This document shows, piece after piece, positions 32,936 to 44,100 of a stretch of DNA of 64,000 bases. The DNA is from Poa pratensis (Eukaryota; Streptophyta; Magnoliopsida; Poales; Poaceae). Below the pieces are notes generated by a model. That model ran no database searches, was not told where the DNA came from, and was given only the letters and a program-made list of their open reading frames with translations. The first letter of the stretch is position 1, and each line of letters starts with the position of its first letter. The stretch lies in NCBI GenBank assembly GCA_947311845.1, contig CAMZMU010000075.1, forward strand, positions 21,764,293-21,828,292, written 5' to 3'. The position numbers and the translations under genes are program-made.

Positions 32936-33467
32936 CTAGTCGGCATGTACGTGCAATGCACGTGTTCATAATTAAATTGGACTATTTATAATTAGTAAAA
33001 TATAAAAATTAAACAGGACAATTTAGAATTAGTAAAATACCGGATCAGAGTCTACATATACAATCGCCGCTAACTGTCCTGCCTATCTACAACGACGTTG
33101 TCCTTGCTCCGCTGCAGGGGCTGTTGGAGTCCATAGCCTCAGTGGTGCCTCTAGGGCGGCGCGGCTCTGCTCTGTTTTTTCCGCATAGTCGCATCCTTCC
33201 TCCCTACCATGCAATGGCGGAGCGTGAACCAAACACAAGAGGGGCCAATTACATATACGGAGTAGAAAACAAAAATTTGAACGAAAAAAGCACCGAGGTC
33301 ATATACACAGCGAGAGTATAATCGATAATTAGATGGAGCGTCATAATGATATGTATTTTTTGTTCATGGAAAAACAGCTGATGTAACTGGTTCAGGACAC
33401 GCAAAAACAGCTACATATATCACAGAAGAAAATGTTTGCGTCAATTAATCAATCGAGTGTTGCATTG

Positions 33468-33482
33468 AAAATCTGAATTAGC
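33468..33482. repeat. Retroposon target duplication, left
   Basis: AAAATCTGAATTAGC is repeated at 35644-35658. Because the right copy follows an A tail, the first A residues are ambiguous. Confidence 0.85.
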
Positions 33483-35643
33483 AAACTATGGCCAGGCCTC
33501 CCTCTCGGTAGGACGAGCCATGACCTAACCAGCTCTCGCGACCATGGAGACCCCGCGGCCGCCGCCGCCTAGCTCCGCCCATGCGACCTTCCTCCCCCCA
33601 ACCCCGCCCCCCCACACCCTCCTCCAGCCCCTTCAGGCGAAGGCCGCTCCGGCGCACCTAACCAGCTCCGGCGACCTTCCTCCCCCCAACCCCACCCCCC
33701 CACACCCACCACCAGCCCCTACCGGCGGAGGCCGCTCCGGCGCCGTCGGCCACCATATCCTTGCGACCCCATCAGATCCTGCCGCCGCCGCCGCCGCCGC
33801 CCGTCGTCCCGGACGGCTTCTCTCCCCGGGTGATCCTGCTTCCCTCGGACCCGCCGCGCCCCCCGCTTCGTTCTCTGGTCGTTGGCGACCTCTCCTTGCT
33901 CGACGTGCCGGAGGTGACGGGGGCGCAGTTGGAGGAAATCCCCTCGCTCGGGTCCCTGCTGGACCTGAAGGAGAAGGACTTGCCCGTGCAGGCCACCCTG
34001 CCTTCCCGCCCGCCGACTCCTCCAGTTCGGCCGCCGCCCGAGCACAAGCTGCAGGAGCTGGGGATGCCGAGGTCGGATGCGCCGGAGGTGGACGGCGAGG
34101 CGTCTCCTTGGCAGTTGGTTCGCAACAGGAAGCGCAGGCAACGGAGCCTTTCGCCGCCTTCTCCTCCTCGTGGAGGAGAAGACCGCGCCTTGGCCTTCCG
34201 GCGCCGGGTGCAGGGTCGGTGCTTCCGCTGCTTGGCCCCCGACCATCGTGTGGCTGGCTGTCACGGAGACATCCGCTGCCTTGCTTGTCACTGCTCCGGC
34301 CACCGGGAACGTGACTGCCCGCAGCGCTAGAAGGCTAGCCAAGCGCCCCGCTGCTCCAAGTCGCCGGCCTCCGGTCCATGCCATCCTCTGGACCGTTCAT
34401 GGGCATCTGTTGCCGCGCCCCCTCCCAAGCTTGGGGACCGGGGCCCCCCAATTCGTGCGGAGATGGCGTCAAACTCGACGTCGGCCCCTCCAGAAGCATT
34501 GATGAGATCCCTCGTCGAGAAGCAGGCGGCGTTGATGCGGGCTGAGGTGCAAGGATTCGTCATGTCTCAGCTCCAGGAGTTGGTCGCGTCTCAGGTCGCG
34601 ATGACGGTGGCTATGCAGGGTTTGCTGGAGCGGCTTGGGAGTGGTTTGGAGCGGGCCGTGGGGGCTATGGAGAGTCTGTTGGAGCGTGCAGAGGGGGCTC
34701 TGGAGAGGCTCTCCATGCCGCCGGCTGTGGTGCAGGTGGAGCCAGCACCACCTCTGTGTACCGGGGGCAATGCTGATTGCGCTGACGGCGGGGTTGCGCG
34801 CTTTGGTTGCTACTCTCCCAGGGGGGGTGAGCTCTTCAGTGTCGGCGCTTGCCCTGGATTCCACCTCCACGCCTATTGCTCCTTCGGAGCATGTCTCTCC
34901 GGTGGTGCAGGGGCCCCCGATGCAGGATCTTCGAGTGGAGATGCCTTTGGCATTAGAGGTGTTGAGGGGTTCTGATGCCCCTAGCCCAGAGGAGAAGATC
35001 GCGAAGGTGATGGCTCAATTTGACGCAATTGAGCCACAGGAGAAGACCTTGCCTTTTTCGATGGAGGAGCTCTGCCGAGAGATTGCGGACATGCCCAAGG
35101 ACAAGCAGCTTCGGGTGGATGCTCCCTCTTTGGCTGAGCGACGAAGCATCCGGTTGGACAAGAAGAACAAAGATTGTGGCATTCCAGCAGCCAAGCACGC
35201 CGAGTTTCGGCGGGCGGAGGTTTTTGGGGAAATCCCAAAACTCAAGAGCAAAGAGAAAGCCGCCGATGAAGCCATAGAGGAGAAGATGGAGTTTTATTTG
35301 CAGATGTACAAGAAGCAGCGCACACCGCAGGTGATGGAGGCGGTTCGAAAGTTAATTGTGAGTAATGCTTGACCTATTCTATGTGGAGGGTGCACGTCGG
35401 TGCATCTCTAAGGGTGAGAGTTTGTATGTGTTTGGAGAGTTTCTGATAGTTGGGTATGAGGTGTGGCCTGTTAGTTTGGGACTAGGTTCCCTTGTTTCAG
35501 GCACAGACGACGTTCCATAAGTTTGAGTGTGCGGTTTTTTAACCACGTTTGTATGGTTTTTGGGTCCGGTTTCCCTAATTAACTGGACCAATTCTATTCC
35601 TCTTATAATGCATAGGCAGAGCTCCTGCTATTTACCGTCAAAA
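33483..35643 (+). mobile_element. Non-autonomous LINE-like retroposon with zinc-knuckle frame
   Basis: The 2.16-kb insertion has a 15-bp target duplication and an A tail (35640-35647). Its 3' end carries the stem GGTCCGGTT (35563-35571) with AACTGGACC (35581-35589). It encodes a gag-like ORF1 but no endonuclease or reverse transcriptase, and nothing suggests they were lost after insertion. It was probably moved by an L1-type LINE whose RT recognises the shared stem-loop. Confidence 0.8.
33761..35372 (+). pseudogene. LINE ORF1-like protein with CCHC zinc knuckles
   Basis: The first part (33761-34330; a Pro-rich N-terminus, then WQLVRNRKRRQR) ends with two zinc-knuckle-like groups, CFRCLAPDHRVAGC and CLACHCSGHRERDC, as in LINE gag-like ORF1 proteins that bind nucleic acid. 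TAG at 34328 stops it. The same frame resumes at 34463 with a helical region (MRSLVEKQAALMRAEVQGF), then shifts frame within about 34740-34900. The third part continues to TGA at 35372 with a charged stretch (RLDKKNKDCGIPAAKHAEF). It therefore carries one nonsense change and one frameshift. The true start is uncertain because a longer overlapping frame (ATG 33544) exists in another phase. Confidence 0.6.
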
Positions 35644-35658
35644 AAAATCTGAATTAGC
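35644..35658. repeat. Retroposon target duplication, right
   Basis: AAAATCTGAATTAGC, partner of 33468-33482. Confidence 0.85.
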
Positions 35659-36404
35659 TAACCTGAGCAGGGGCATCAGTTGCGTCCCAATATGATTAAA
35701 TAATCAGATAAAGGCCTTACCTAAGTATCTAATCTGGACAGGCAGGGCGTTGCAGCCTGCAAGACACAGGGCGTTGGCATGAAGCCGTGCATGCAGCCAG
35801 CCAGGGGCGAACAAGCAGCAGCACAGCAGGGGATTACCAATCGTGACTCTGAAAAAAGGGATTGAGGAGGCGGGCAGAAGGTATTGAACTGAGACGCCGG
35901 ACGCGGGACGGTCGAGAAGGAGGATCGATCGTGGTCGTGATGGAAGCGGAATCAGCGGAACGTTGCCATGGAGAACCTCCTCCCGACTTGCTCTTCCCCT
36001 CCCTGGCCAGGACAGGCCGCTAACTGAGGGCGTCTACAGGACGACGAGCTCAGGAACTCGCCGAGCGCCGGCGGCAGGGGCACGCAGAAGCCATCGAGCG
36101 AGAAGAGGGCCAGCGCCATGAAGCGGCAGGCAACGCGCAGGGGTGGTTTCTAGGTGACATGCTGATGGCGGCAGTGTCGGCAAGAAAAATCTGCATCCAC
36201 GCGAAGTGGATTTCGGGCGAGATGCCTTTTTTCTTTATGTGACAAATCGTTTCTTTTAGCTGTGGCAATTCGTGTAATTTACAGGAAAATGAAAAGGTGT
36301 GTTGAGTTGTCAAACATTGGAGCAATCTGAACCGTTGGCCAAATATTGAAGGGCTCAGATTAAATATATCAACACAAGTTTACTCTTTTAATAGTAAGTA
36401 TAGA

Positions 36405-36692
36405 AACTGTACCTATCCTACTCCTACCCTTTGCCACCACACGTTTAGGAAAGTTTTTTTTTTCCTTTAAGCTATCACGTTCCAGGAACTCCTATTGTTT
36501 GGGGGACGTACGTGTTAAATGTTTTTTTTTTGCAGCTATCGTACCACCCAAGGTATCTAGTCCCGTTGGTTTTTTAAATAGACCGATGTGTTATCGTGTC
36601 AAAACATGTTAAGTGACAACTAATATATCATTAAATCCTAACCACATATTTTAAATCTAACTACTAAAATTAATTTAGATGATGTGGCTTAA
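36405..36692. other. Spacer left of the SINE
   Basis: AT-rich DNA without a gene, probably the 3' remnant of the minus-strand LINE that continues beyond the SINE. Confidence 0.35.
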
Positions 36693-36705
36693 CGTGGTAG
36701 CTTTT
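36693..36705. repeat. SINE target duplication, left
   Basis: ACGTGGTAGCTTT is repeated at 37005-37017. The T run beyond it is the minus-strand A tail. Confidence 0.88.
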
Positions 36706-37004
36706 TTTTTGTTTTGCGAAACACAGTACAACGCAGACGCTCACATACACGCGCATACACTCTCCTCTATGAACGCACACATGCACACCCTACCCCTATG
36801 AGCACCTCCGAGAGGCTGAGCCGGCGGATCGGGTCTTGAAATTGACGAAGTCACCACGGACGCCTCGCTATCGACGGGAATGTCGCCTCCCACTGAAGAA
36901 TATTCCGCCTAAATGAGAAACACCAGCGTCAAACCTATGGTTTGAACTATGGTGGGCTGAGGATACAACCACCCTCCTAACCATTTTGGCACAGGCAAGT
37001 TTTC
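36706..37004 (-). mobile_element. tRNA-derived SINE, minus strand
   Basis: A 13-bp target duplication and an A tail delimit a 299-bp element. On the minus strand the head contains GGTTAGGAGGGTGG and AGTTCAAACCA, matching a polymerase III B box (GTTCRA core). The body is nearly identical in layout to the plus-strand copy at 55970-56262, including TTAGGCGGAATATT, GGAGGTGCTCATAGGGGTAG and GTTGTACTGTGTTTCGC. It has no coding capacity. Confidence 0.85.
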
Positions 37005-37017
37005 ACGTGGTAGCTTT
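37005..37017. repeat. SINE target duplication, right
   Basis: ACGTGGTAGCTTT, partner of 36693-36705. Confidence 0.88.
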
Positions 37018-37401
37018 ATTAAACACCTGTATATTGCTTTTAGTATATAAATAGATGGTATGTTTAGAAGGTACGGTGGTTGAGTCAGCCACACATGGCG
37101 GCCTGGGCGTAAATTTAAAGAGCCTTTTGCAATGTTATGAGCTTCCCAGTTTGCCTCCCTTGCTTCATGTTTGAAGAAAGCCACTTCAAGCTCCTATCTT
37201 CTTCTATTGATCTCAGTTATGACTGTACCGTAACGACCCCTGCTACCCATCGTGATATCTCGCACCACTCCTGCACAATCTAAAGCTATGACATCTCTCT
37301 AGATGGAGATGTCTGACACCAAGGTTATTGCTTCACGACAAGCGAGCCTCAATTGAGTCTGGGGCTCTGGGCCCGTCATTTCTTCAACAACCAGTGCCAG
37401 T
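37018..37401 (-). pseudogene. LINE RNase H C-terminal part, below the Copia
   Basis: This is the second block of the minus-strand LINE ORF2 described at 52284-53400. It starts at the Copia junction with EEMTGPEPQTQLRLACREAI and runs through two stops to EAREANWEAHNIAKGSLN and GRHVWLTQPP, the C-terminal half of the RVT_3-type RNase H domain found in plant LINEs. The frame carries over from 52284 when the Copia is removed. Stops at SDISI and NRRR show it was not maintained. Confidence 0.7.
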
Positions 37402-37673
37402 TGTGAGAGTAATCCTTGCTTAGGCTATATCTATTATGTTCTAGTAGTACTATCTAGACTAAGCTTAGGCTGTAAGATAGAGTAGCCCATCCTGGTTAGC
37501 AGCAGAAGGTTGTAGAAACCTAGCAGTAGAAACCTAGCTGTACAAAGTTGTAGAAGGTTGTAGAAGGTCTCTAGTCACCAGCCTTGTACCCTATATATAT
37601 GGCACTGCAATACAAGCAAGAGTAGCGTTTTGCAGCATACAACAAACACCTTCCCACATAGCTAACTCTAACA
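37402..37673 (+). repeat. Copia 5' LTR
   Basis: The 272-bp repeat begins TGTGAGAGTAATCC, ends CTAACTCTAACA, and matches the 3' LTR at 52016-52283. By eye there are about seven substitutions and two indels (a 15-base extra copy here and an 11-base duplication in the other LTR). Flanking five-base sequences are CCAGT (37397-37401) and CCAAT (52284-52288), one mismatch. Confidence 0.9.
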
Positions 37674-37675
37674 TT

Positions 37676-37687
37676 TGGTATCAGAGC
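37676..37687 (+). promoter_or_regulatory. Copia primer binding site
   Basis: TGGTATCAGAGC lies two bases after the 5' LTR and is complementary to the 3' end of initiator methionine tRNA, the usual Copia primer. Confidence 0.85.
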
Positions 37688-40646
37688 CTAGGTAGGAGAG
37701 GTTCAGCCACCGTTAGGAGAGGATCAGCCCAGTGAGGAGAGGATCCTGAGAGATGTCTGCTGAAGGTCAGCAGCGTGTTGCCCGCAGTCCGTCTCAGCGG
37801 CGCCATTCCCCTTCACCACCATCGAGACGACCGCGCCACCGCGACGCTGGAAGGCGCAAGGTCGTTGTCGAGCGTGTCGTGAAGGAAGTTGGCGGCGGCA
37901 ATTACCCGACGTTGACGCGGACGAACTACACCGAATGGAGCCTCCTCATGAAGGTGAAGCTGCAGGCTCGGGGCATCTGGGATGCAATCGAGCTCGGGGC
38001 CGACGATTTCCAGGAAGATCGAATGGCGCTGGAGGCCATCCTACAAGCTGTGCCACCAGAAATGGTGCCCGGCCTGGCTGTCAAGCGGACAACAAAGGAG
38101 GCGTGGGAGGCGATCCGAGCCATGCGTGTTGGTTCAGACCGCGTGCGGAAGGGCAAGGTGCAGCAGCTGAAGAAGGAATTTGAGATGATCTCGTTCCGCG
38201 ATGGGGAGTCCGTTGACGATTTCGCGTTGCGCCTCACCAACCTCGTCACAAGCCTCGCCACGCTTGGAGCACCTATCGACGAAACTCAAGTCGTCGAGAA
38301 ATTCCCGCGAGTTGTGCCGCCTAGGCTGTCGCAGATAGCCTTTGCAATCGAGACCCTCCTTCACACTTCTGATATGTCGTTGGAGGAGGTCACCGGTCGG
38401 CTCAAGGCAGCAGAGGACCGTCTCGATTCGCCGGAGCCGCCACGTGAGCAGGGAAAGCTTTTGCTCACCGAGGATCAGTGGCAACAAAAGATGAAGGAGC
38501 GCCAAGGAGGCAGCTCCTCCAGGCCTGCGCGTGGAAGCACACAGCGACGACGACGGCCACCGTGTAAGAATGGTGGAGAAGGTAGCAGCGATCATGCAGC
38601 AGCTAGGGACAGCCCGCGCAATGACACATGCCGCAACTGTGGCCGTCGCGGCCATTGGGCCAAGGACTGCTGGCAGCCAAGGAGAAATGGGAACAAGGCA
38701 TACTTGGCCCAAGCAGAGGAAGATGATGAGGAGCCTGCTCTCCTCATGGCGCAGGTAAGCGAAGCTCCAGCCCCAGCCATGAAGGCGCAGCAAAGCATTG
38801 CTCCAGCCCCAGCCATGGTGGTGCAGCAAAGCGTCGCTCCAGCCCCAGCCATAGTGGTGAAGGACAACACCGCTACACCTCCGCAGCATGGCCCACTTCA
38901 CATCGACGAACCGAAGGCAAAAGCCTACCTTGCAACGAGCAGCGTTGAGGAGCGAATTGAGGGCTGGTACCTCGATACCGGTGCCACAAATCACATGACG
39001 GGCTGCAGCGACGTCTTCGCTGAAATTGACAGAAAGGTCACCGGTGCCGTCAAATTCGGCGATGGCTCGGTTTTTGAAATCAAGGGTGTTGGTACCATCA
39101 TCTTCGCTAGCAAAAACGGCGAACACAAGGCTCTCAGCGGCGTCTACTACATCCCACGTATGAAGAACTCGATTATCAGCATTGGACAGCTCGACGAGAG
39201 CGACACAAGCGTGCTGATCAGGAGAGGTGTGCTTCGCATATGGGACAAGCAAGGTCGACTACTTGTTCGGGTCCGGCGTGGCCGGAATCGCCTCTACCTC
39301 CTCCATCTTGAGGTTGCCCGACCAATTTGTCTCTCTGCTCGCCGCGATGATGTTGCTTGGCGCTGGCATGAGCGATTTGGGCATCTCAACTTTGATGCTT
39401 TGGAGAAGATGGGACACCTGACTGGAGCATGTGCAGCAGTTCTGCGACACATGCGTCATCACCAAGCATCGCCGATGCGCATTCCCTCGGCAAACAAGGT
39501 ACCGTGCACAAGTACTACATGAGCTCGTCCATGGAGACCTATGCGGTCCTATATCGCCTGCAACACCTGGAGGCCGGCGCTATTTCTTGCTGTTGGTGGA
39601 TGATGCCACTCGCTACATGTGGGTGATGCTCCTGGCAGCCAAGAATAATGCACCGGATGCCATAAAAAGAGTTCAGGCAGCAGCAGAAGCTCAGAGCGGA
39701 CGCAAGCTGCGGGTATTCCGCACTGACAACGGCGGCGAGTTCACCTCGACGGAGTTTGCTGCCTACTGCGCTGATGAAGGAATCCAGCGACACTTTTCCG
39801 CTCCGTACGCCCCACAGCAGAATGGAGTCGTCGAGCGGCGGAACCAGACGGTGGTGGCAATGGCGCGTGCTCAGCTGAAACAGAGGAGTATGCCCGCAAA
39901 ATTTTGGGGGGAGGCGGTGAGCACCGCGGTCTTCCTACTGAATCGAGCTCCCACCAAGTCCCTCACTAGAAAGACGCCTTATGAGGCATGGCATGGCCGC
40001 AAGCCGGCTGTCCACTACCTTCAGACATTTGGGTGCTTGGCGTATGTCAAGGAACAGTGGAACCTACGCAAGCTTGATAACCGCAGCTCTCCGGCTGTCT
40101 TCATCGGCTACGAGGAAGGAGTAAAGGCTTACAGACTGCTGGACCCGATAACAAGGCGTGTCCGCATCGCCCGTGATGTTATATTTGATGAAGAACGTGG
40201 CTGGGATTGGGCAGCAGAAGGCAGCGAAGGCCCTGGCAGCCATTTTGACATCGAGTATATCATCAGGGAGCCCAGTCCGGTGTCCAGTTCAGGAGAAGAC
40301 AGACCTGGGTCGTCGAGACATGGGGCTCAAGGTGCTTCAGCCAGCGCACCACCATCACCTCCATCTGCTCCAGCAGCAAGTGCTGCAACCCCAGCGACTC
40401 CAGAATTTGTCACGCCACCAGCAGATGATGATGATCGACTTGACGATGCACATGGCGACACGCCAGTCCGCTATCGCATGGTCGAGGATTTGGTTGGGGG
40501 AGAAGAACCAGTGCCTGGGCTTGCACCACGCGACCTTGACTGTGAGCTACACTTGGCCAGCACGGGGGAGCCATGCTCATTTGCAGCAGCTGAGCGCGAC
40601 AAGGCATGGCAGGCAGCCATGCGCGAGGAAATAGAAGCTGTGGAGC

Positions 40647-40649
40647 CAA
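40647..40649. repeat. CACTA target duplication CAA, left
   Basis: CAA before AACTACTAGG, repeated at 50534-50536. Confidence 0.82.
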
Positions 40650-40667
40650 AACTACTAGGAAATAGGC

Positions 40668-40860
40668 CATCTGTGGCGCACCCATTTTGCCTTTCTATGG
40701 CGCATGGTGGGCGCGCCACAGATATCTCGCCACTAAATTGTAATTCTGTGGCGCATGCGGGGGTGCGCCACAGAATTATTTTAGTGGCGCATCAGTGGTC
40801 CATGCGCCACAGAATTACATGCGCCACAGAAAAATAAACATGCGCCACAGAATACATTAC
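40668..40860. repeat. CACTA subterminal repeats, left
   Basis: About nine copies of a motif like CTGTGGCGCATG or its complement TGCGCCACAGAA lie here in both orientations, several as facing pairs that could form hairpins. These are the expected transposase-binding repeats. Confidence 0.85.
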
Positions 40861-41164
40861 AGGTATTTTCGATTTGTTGTTGCCTGCTGTATAAATACAG
40901 GTATATTACAGGAAATACAGGTATATATACAGGATTTATACCATATAATAGAAACAATAATATATTTAACACGGTATATGAAAACAGACACATTACTATG
41001 TCATCACATTACTTAGAGCCCGAGATACATACATATAGTGAAAAGTGCCGAATTTTTACACAAGTCTTGATACAAAAGTTCATCATTACAAATGAAGTTC
41101 ACCGCCTAAACTAGGATCAAATAGAGTACATCGGCGATGATGGTGAGCAAGAGCGGGAGCACGA

Positions 41165-44100
41165 TCATGGAGTCTTCTTCTTGAGCGGCGCCGGGAACGG
41201 TTTATACATCTCCTTCGTCGTCCACGTCCTGGTGTCATTCTGCATAGCTAGGCGTTCTTCGATGTCCCTCTGGCACAACCCTGGAGATGGATTGGGATAT
41301 ATATTGGTTAATAATATAAATAGAGTATGATTTATTCATCTAAGTGGATAAGTCTATAATAAAGAAAATAAAGAAGCACTTCTTGCGAGTGAGGCAAGGC
41401 TTTCTTTTATAATACATCCTACCTATGGCGCGGTGGAAGGACCCCCCTCTTGTGTTGACATCTTCGATGATGATTTGCGATAACTGCATCTGGATGCGAT
41501 GGAAGTCTTCTCTAAGCTCAGAATCGGTGATTTCCCCCGCAGATTTGGTCCATTCTCGGAGACTAGATGGCATCCTTGTTTTCTCTGCATCCCGGACAAA
41601 CCCTTTAATGTGATGGAGGACGTAGAAGGCCTCCTTCACGCTGCCAGGCTTCTGCTTGATGCAATGGAACTCGGTCCCATGCCTGAACCGGTGTTTGTTG
41701 TCATTTGTGAGACATTCCCCTTCTTTTCTTTTTCGAAGTGGCCTCCCTTTTGGGCGTAGCCCTCGAGAGCCTCATCGAGAACACCCTTTATTCTGGTGTA
41801 GTCTTTCTTCCTGCTCAAACTCCCCGAGTCGAAATAAGTGGCAATGGACCACCTCGGGCTTAGGACGATGAGTGTGCAGTACTTGTCCCTGGTCAACACA
41901 ATTGAAACGGAATGTTGGAAAGGATCAACAACGGAAGAAATCTATAAGAAAGCATAAGATACGACGGCGGCGAGCGGATGTGTACTTACTCGGGAAAGAA
42001 AGGCACAAGAAGGCTGTTCTTCCTCTTGTTGGTCAGCATGAACCTCTGGAGGTACTCCGTGGCCATGGTCGCGTCCTTGATCCTTCCACCAGCTGGCTGT
42101 CACGCATGTAGTAGGGATCCGCTACCGCGACGTACGGGGTATTATCTCTCCTGATCTTCATCGCCGTACTGAGCGCGTATAGGCGGACCAAGTTATAGTC
42201 CAGCCGTTTAGAGTGAAACAGATTGAAGACGTCCTCGTACGCTATGAAGAACAGATCCGGGGGCTTCATGGACGAAGTCCGAGTCCTTTGGCACCTGGGC
42301 CGTGAACACCGGGTAATTTGGATTCTCGTCTTTAAGAAGGATGCCCTCTAGCGTCAAGATAGATTGATGCAAAGAGTGCATGGGTCCTTCTGCGAGGCGG
42401 AGCAGCTCCGGAGGCAGTATCGGTTTACCAGCTTCATGAACTCGGGTCAAGCCATCCGCACGGGGTGATACCATGTCTTCATGACCCCGGATAATCTTAG
42501 GAGCTGGCTGGCTCGCAGAGGCGCCTGGCCTACTTCTCTTCCTGTGCTTCTTCTTCTTCATCTCTGGGGATGCTGGGGGTGCTAACCCCTCGCAAACCGT
42601 CTTCTTCAGTGTGCCAGGGCTGAAAACGTTAGCCGGTTTGTCTTGATCGCCGGCCTCCGGAGGCGTGTCTTGAGATAAACCCTGGAAGGTCAGGCGCTGC
42701 GTGCATGTAGTGGGACGACCAGGTTGATCGCCGTGACCGCGGAAGGGTTCCTCATCCACAGGAGGCATGTACAAATCTTTGCAGGCGCCAGTGTTGAGGA
42801 AGCAATCGACGTCGACATTATCCTCATCATCGTCGTTGTTGCCAGCAAGTTGAGGTGCAACGTCTTTGGCTTTGGACGGCCGTTGCGGTACAGACGTTCC
42901 CAACAGTTTTTGGTGGCGGCTGGTGGTGGCGACGACCGCCGGTTCCTTCCGGGTGGTGGCGACGGCTGCTTGTGGCGCCGGTTCCTTCCCAACAGTTTTT
43001 TGTGGCGGCTTCGAGGGCCGAACGATCGGGGGCCTCGAGGTGGCGCCGGTGGTGCGCCTCAACCCCTGAAGACCCTCCCCAAGACGAATCTGGGTCTTCG
43101 GCCATTCCATGAGCCACTTGACGCAATCTCCAAGGACCATGTGGTCCTCCTCGGCTCCCGGAGGTTGCATGGGGGGGTCGATGTCACGAAACTCGGGCAC
43201 TACCGTAGTCAACCTGACCTTCATCACGGCCTCGCTCATTTTAGTGTGGTGCATATCGCGGCTCAATGGTTGTACGACAGTGCCCTGAGCAACTTCCTTC
43301 AACTCGCCGCCGGCCCCCACCCTATGCAGGAGTATGCAAGGCATGTCCTGAGTCAACACATGTTGGGCATCATGAGATGGCAGTCATCAAAGGCATAGTT
43401 ATAGAAGATGTGCGGACTAACTATTTAGTTTACCTTGGTGATGGCGTTGAGCTCGGCTAATGTCGAGACAAGGGCGCCGGTGCCGGCGGCCGGCCTATCA
43501 TTCACCGCCGCCACCGGCAGCGCCTCGGTATCTCCGGCGGCCGGCCTATCATTCACCGCCGCCACCGGCAGCGCCTCGGTATCTTTCACGGTAGGGGGCG
43601 TCGGTGGGACCAAAAGGAGCGGCGGCTGCGCCGCGGTGTTGGGCAGCGGGGTCACCAGGTCCGGCGACACGTTATTGCTGGAGTTGCTGCCGGCGTAGCT
43701 GGGCACGTGTATCGGCCCCTGTCGCATTCCAAGCAGCTAACCCCTCCATCAACCCAGGGGGTAAGATCGCCCGGAGCTTCTCCTCCACTAACTTGTCCAC
43801 CGTGCTGGAGTCCACTTTTTCCTGCTGTAGTGACTCCACCTGCTTCCTTAGCTCCACAACCTCGGCTTTATCCCTAGTCGGCTTCCTCCTCTCCTTTCTC
43901 GTCTCGGCGTCCGTGTTGTAGTACTGGAGGAACTTCATGCTCGTGCCAAAGCCGGACACACGGCCAGCTGACGTCGGCGCCCGACTTGTCCCTTTTCTTG
44001 TAAACGTTCGTCGCCCTGTTGAAAGTCGTGTCCCACGGCTCCGTCGACCCCTGGGACGACGGGCCGGCCTCAGCGTCAGCCTTCAACTCTCCTCTGCAGA

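Larger units (their letters stand above)
32936..36404 (-). mobile_element. Helitron containing a nested retroposon
   Basis: The minus-strand 3' end shows the hairpin ACGTGC, ATT, GCACGT followed by ACATGCCGA and CTAG (32936-32939), then T. The 5' end is TCTATACTTACTATTAAAAG (complement of 36385-36404). The terminal 90 bases match those of the Helitron at 54167-55453, including GGCTCAGATT and ACACAAGTTTACTCTTTTAA, so they belong to one family. Without the nested retroposon and its duplication it is about 1.3 kb, the same size as its relative. It has no coding capacity of its own. Confidence 0.65.

Noticed and set aside
33544..34314. 256-codon plus frame overlapping the zinc-knuckle ORF
   Set aside because: Ala/Pro-rich, and it lacks the zinc knuckles, which lie in the other phase; probably only the true start is shared, if at all.
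38134..39252. 372-codon minus-strand open frame opposite Copia gag-protease
   Set aside because: The plus strand has a clear zinc knuckle and protease; the minus frame is a shadow of it.
42724..43398. 224-codon plus-strand frame inside the CACTA
   Set aside because: It lies opposite the DUF8039-like region of the accessory gene and has no motif.
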